A stretch of 6,195 nucleotides of DNA. Source: Methanosarcina sp. Lineage in GTDB: Archaea; Halobacteriota; Methanosarcinia; Methanosarcinales; Methanosarcinaceae. Every line of letters starts with the position of its first letter. Position 1 is the first letter of the stretch. Under the pieces are notes generated by a model. It was not told the origin of the DNA and made no database searches. It saw only the letters and a list, made by a program, of their open reading frames with translations. The stretch is from the NCBI GenBank assembly GCA_017883485.1, contig JADGNM010000166.1, positions 1 to 6,195 on the forward strand. The letters are read 5' to 3'. Of this stretch, positions 5,134-6,195 are shown one piece after another. The translations under genes and the position numbers were made by a program.

Positions 5134-5835
5134 ATGCTAATAGTACTCTCATTAGGCGGTTCAATTCTCGCAAAAAACCTTGATCCGGATCGTTTTTTAA
5201 AATATGCCGAAGTCCTCCGAAAAATCTCTAAAAAACATACTGTAATTGTTGTAACCGGGGGCGGAGAATCAGCAAGGCAATATATTGGCGCTGCGCGGGC
5301 TATGGGGGCCGATGAAGTAACCTGTGACTATATAGGTATTGAGATTACCCGCCTTAACGCGCGACTGCTTGCTGCCGCTCTTGGGCCCGATGCCTGCCCG
5401 GAAATTCCGACAAACTATCTTGAGGCTGCAAAGGCAATACGTCCGGGAAAAGTAGTAGTCATGGGAGGGGTCACCCCTGGCCAGACCACGGATGCCGTTG
5501 CTGCAATCCTTGCAGAGTACCTGCGGGCAGACCTGCTTACAATTGCAACCTCTATTAACGGAGTTTACTCCTCGGACCCTAATTGCGATCCAACTGCAGT
5601 AAAGTTTGATAAAATATCTCCTGAAAAACTCATAAATATCGTTATGGCAATTGAGATGAAAGCAGGCTCCAAGTCCCCGGTGGATCCTGTGGCCGCAAAA
5701 ATTATCGAACGCTGCAAGCTTGATGCTCTTGTAATGGATGCCAGGGACCCTGTCCTGCTCAGAGAGGTTCTGGAAAGAGAGGTAATCAATATATCTCCGG
5801 TACCCTGCGGAACCTGGATTACCTGTAAAACGTGA
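5134..5835 (+). CDS. pyrH: UMP kinase (archaeal type), 233 aa
   Basis: This amino-acid-kinase-family enzyme phosphorylates UMP to UDP with ATP in pyrimidine nucleotide synthesis; it is cytoplasmic, and characterised relatives are hexamers. Visible motifs are the N-terminal phosphate loop LSLGGSI (5-11), TGGGESAR (41-48), the nucleotide/UMP-pocket GGVTPGQTTDAVAA (111-124), and INGVYSSDP (141-149) followed by K157 and K161 of the lid region. The GVTPGxTTD signature and length (archaeal enzymes are about 220-235 residues, without the N-terminal extension of bacterial PyrH) separate it from acetylglutamate kinase and aspartokinase. The start at 5134 gives the family's usual N-terminus, MLIVLSLGGS, but upstream bases (GTAGAGATCACC) hold no good ribosome binding site. 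It is divergent from larB, 187 bases away, and convergent with the right-edge gene. Confidence 0.93.
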   Translation: MLIVLSLGGSILAKNLDPDRFLKYAEVLRKISKKHTVIVVTGGGESARQYIGAARAMGADEVTCDYIGIEITRLNARLLAAALGPDACPEIPTNYLEAAKAIRPGKVVVMGGVTPGQTTDAVAAILAEYLRADLLTIATSINGVYSSDPNCDPTAVKFDKISPEKLINIVMAIEMKAGSKSPVDPVAAKIIERCKLDALVMDARDPVLLREVLEREVINISPVPCGTWITCKT

Positions 5836-5914
5836 AGGACTAAAATGAAGACTGAGAACGCGTCTTAAAAATTAAACTCAATTTACTATCCGGACATATG
5901 CCAGATTTAGCCTA

Positions 5915-5937
5915 TATTTATATTTTCTTTTTCGTCA
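5915..5937 (+). terminator. T-rich tract after pyrH
   Basis: About 80 bases after the pyrH stop the plus strand becomes strongly T-rich (ending TTTTCTTTTTC). A weak 5-bp dyad, AAGAC (5848-5852) with GTCTT (5862-5866), lies closer to the stop. T-tracts are the main archaeal termination signal, so this is the likely end of the pyrH transcript. Confidence 0.4.
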
Positions 5938-5946
5938 CTAATTTAT

Positions 5947-6195
5947 TTATTCTTTTTTCTCGCTATTGTCGCTGTTTTCAAGTTCATGTAAATCCTTGTA
6001 TTGCTCTACGACTCCTCTACTTATCCCTGTTGCATAAGATATCTCTTCTACAGCCATTCTTTTTCCAATGAGCATTTTTACTCTTCCATAATCGCGGATA
6101 TACCTATCAACTGCTTCTGGACTATGGTTTGTTTCCTTTGCGATCTGGCTTGTTGATTTCTTTTCGAGCTTCTTCCTTACGATAATTCCTTTATG
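5947..6195 (-). CDS. C-terminal part of a DUF1670-like helix-turn-helix protein, cut by window edge
   Basis: The minus strand is open from the right edge to a TAA at 5947-5949, giving 82 residues without the start. Two helix-turn-helix-like segments are visible: STSQIAKETNHSPEAVDRYI (residues 14-33 of the fragment) and MAVEEISYATGISRGVVEQY (47-66), linked by RDYGRVKMLIGKR. The order of HKG-hydrophobic stretch, S-x-x-x-IA-x-ET-x-HS-x-EAV-x-RYI-x-D and EEI-x-x-ATG-x-S matches my memory of DUF1670 proteins, common in Methanosarcina and relatives and of unknown function. The last 15 residues are a charged tail. DNA or RNA binding is inferred from the double helix-turn-helix; the family name is from recall. 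It converges on pyrH. Confidence 0.7.
   Translation of the reverse strand, partial: HKGIIVRKKLEKKSTSQIAKETNHSPEAVDRYIRDYGRVKMLIGKRMAVEEISYATGISRGVVEQYKDLHELENSDNSEKKE

Noticed and set aside
5134..5835. Acetylglutamate kinase, aspartokinase or carbamate kinase instead of UMP kinase
   Set aside because: The N-terminal LSLGGS start, the GVTPGQTTD motif and the 233-residue length are those of archaeal UMP kinase.

Overview
The window reads as chromosomal DNA of a methanogenic archaeon, most likely a Methanosarcina species. The evidence is a 60-residue 2[4Fe-4S] ferredoxin of the Methanosarcina thermophila type, an archaeal-type UMP kinase, archaeal TATA-like promoter elements with GGAGG-type ribosome binding sites, AT-rich spacers between genes of higher GC, and the end of a DUF1670-type protein common in these archaea. 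I cannot name the species from sequence alone.

Layout. Positions 1-78 are the last 25 codons of a transposase, probably IS630 family, and the insertion sequence probably ends near position 98. Positions 79-923 hold no convincing gene. This stretch contains a degenerate 21-bp tandem repeat (about 355-481), several hairpins, and a compact cluster of three hairpins sharing the loop motif CGAAGCGAAA (715-786). Next come a small winged-helix-like protein (924-1232), a long structured leader, and the ferredoxin (1466-1648), which ends at a clear stem-loop plus T-tract. Aspartate-semialdehyde dehydrogenase (asd, 1739-2767) follows on the same strand.

A 143-bp convergent spacer with repeats and alternative hairpins separates asd from the minus-strand pair larB-larC (4946-2911). 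These encode two of the three enzymes known to build the nickel-pincer nucleotide cofactor. Divergent from larB is pyrH (UMP kinase, 5134-5835), preceded by a 25-codon reading frame (5041-5118) with a much better ribosome binding site than pyrH itself. The right edge is cut inside the C-terminal part of a DUF1670-like helix-turn-helix protein on the minus strand.

Functionally these are mostly separate housekeeping units: electron transfer (ferredoxin), aspartate-family amino-acid synthesis (asd), nickel cofactor synthesis (larB first, then larC; the larE sulfur-transfer step and any larA-type enzyme are outside the window), and pyrimidine nucleotide synthesis (pyrH). I saw no CRISPR array, tRNA, rRNA or defence operon. 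The least explained parts are the 79-923 spacer, the ferredoxin leader and the pyrH leader frame.
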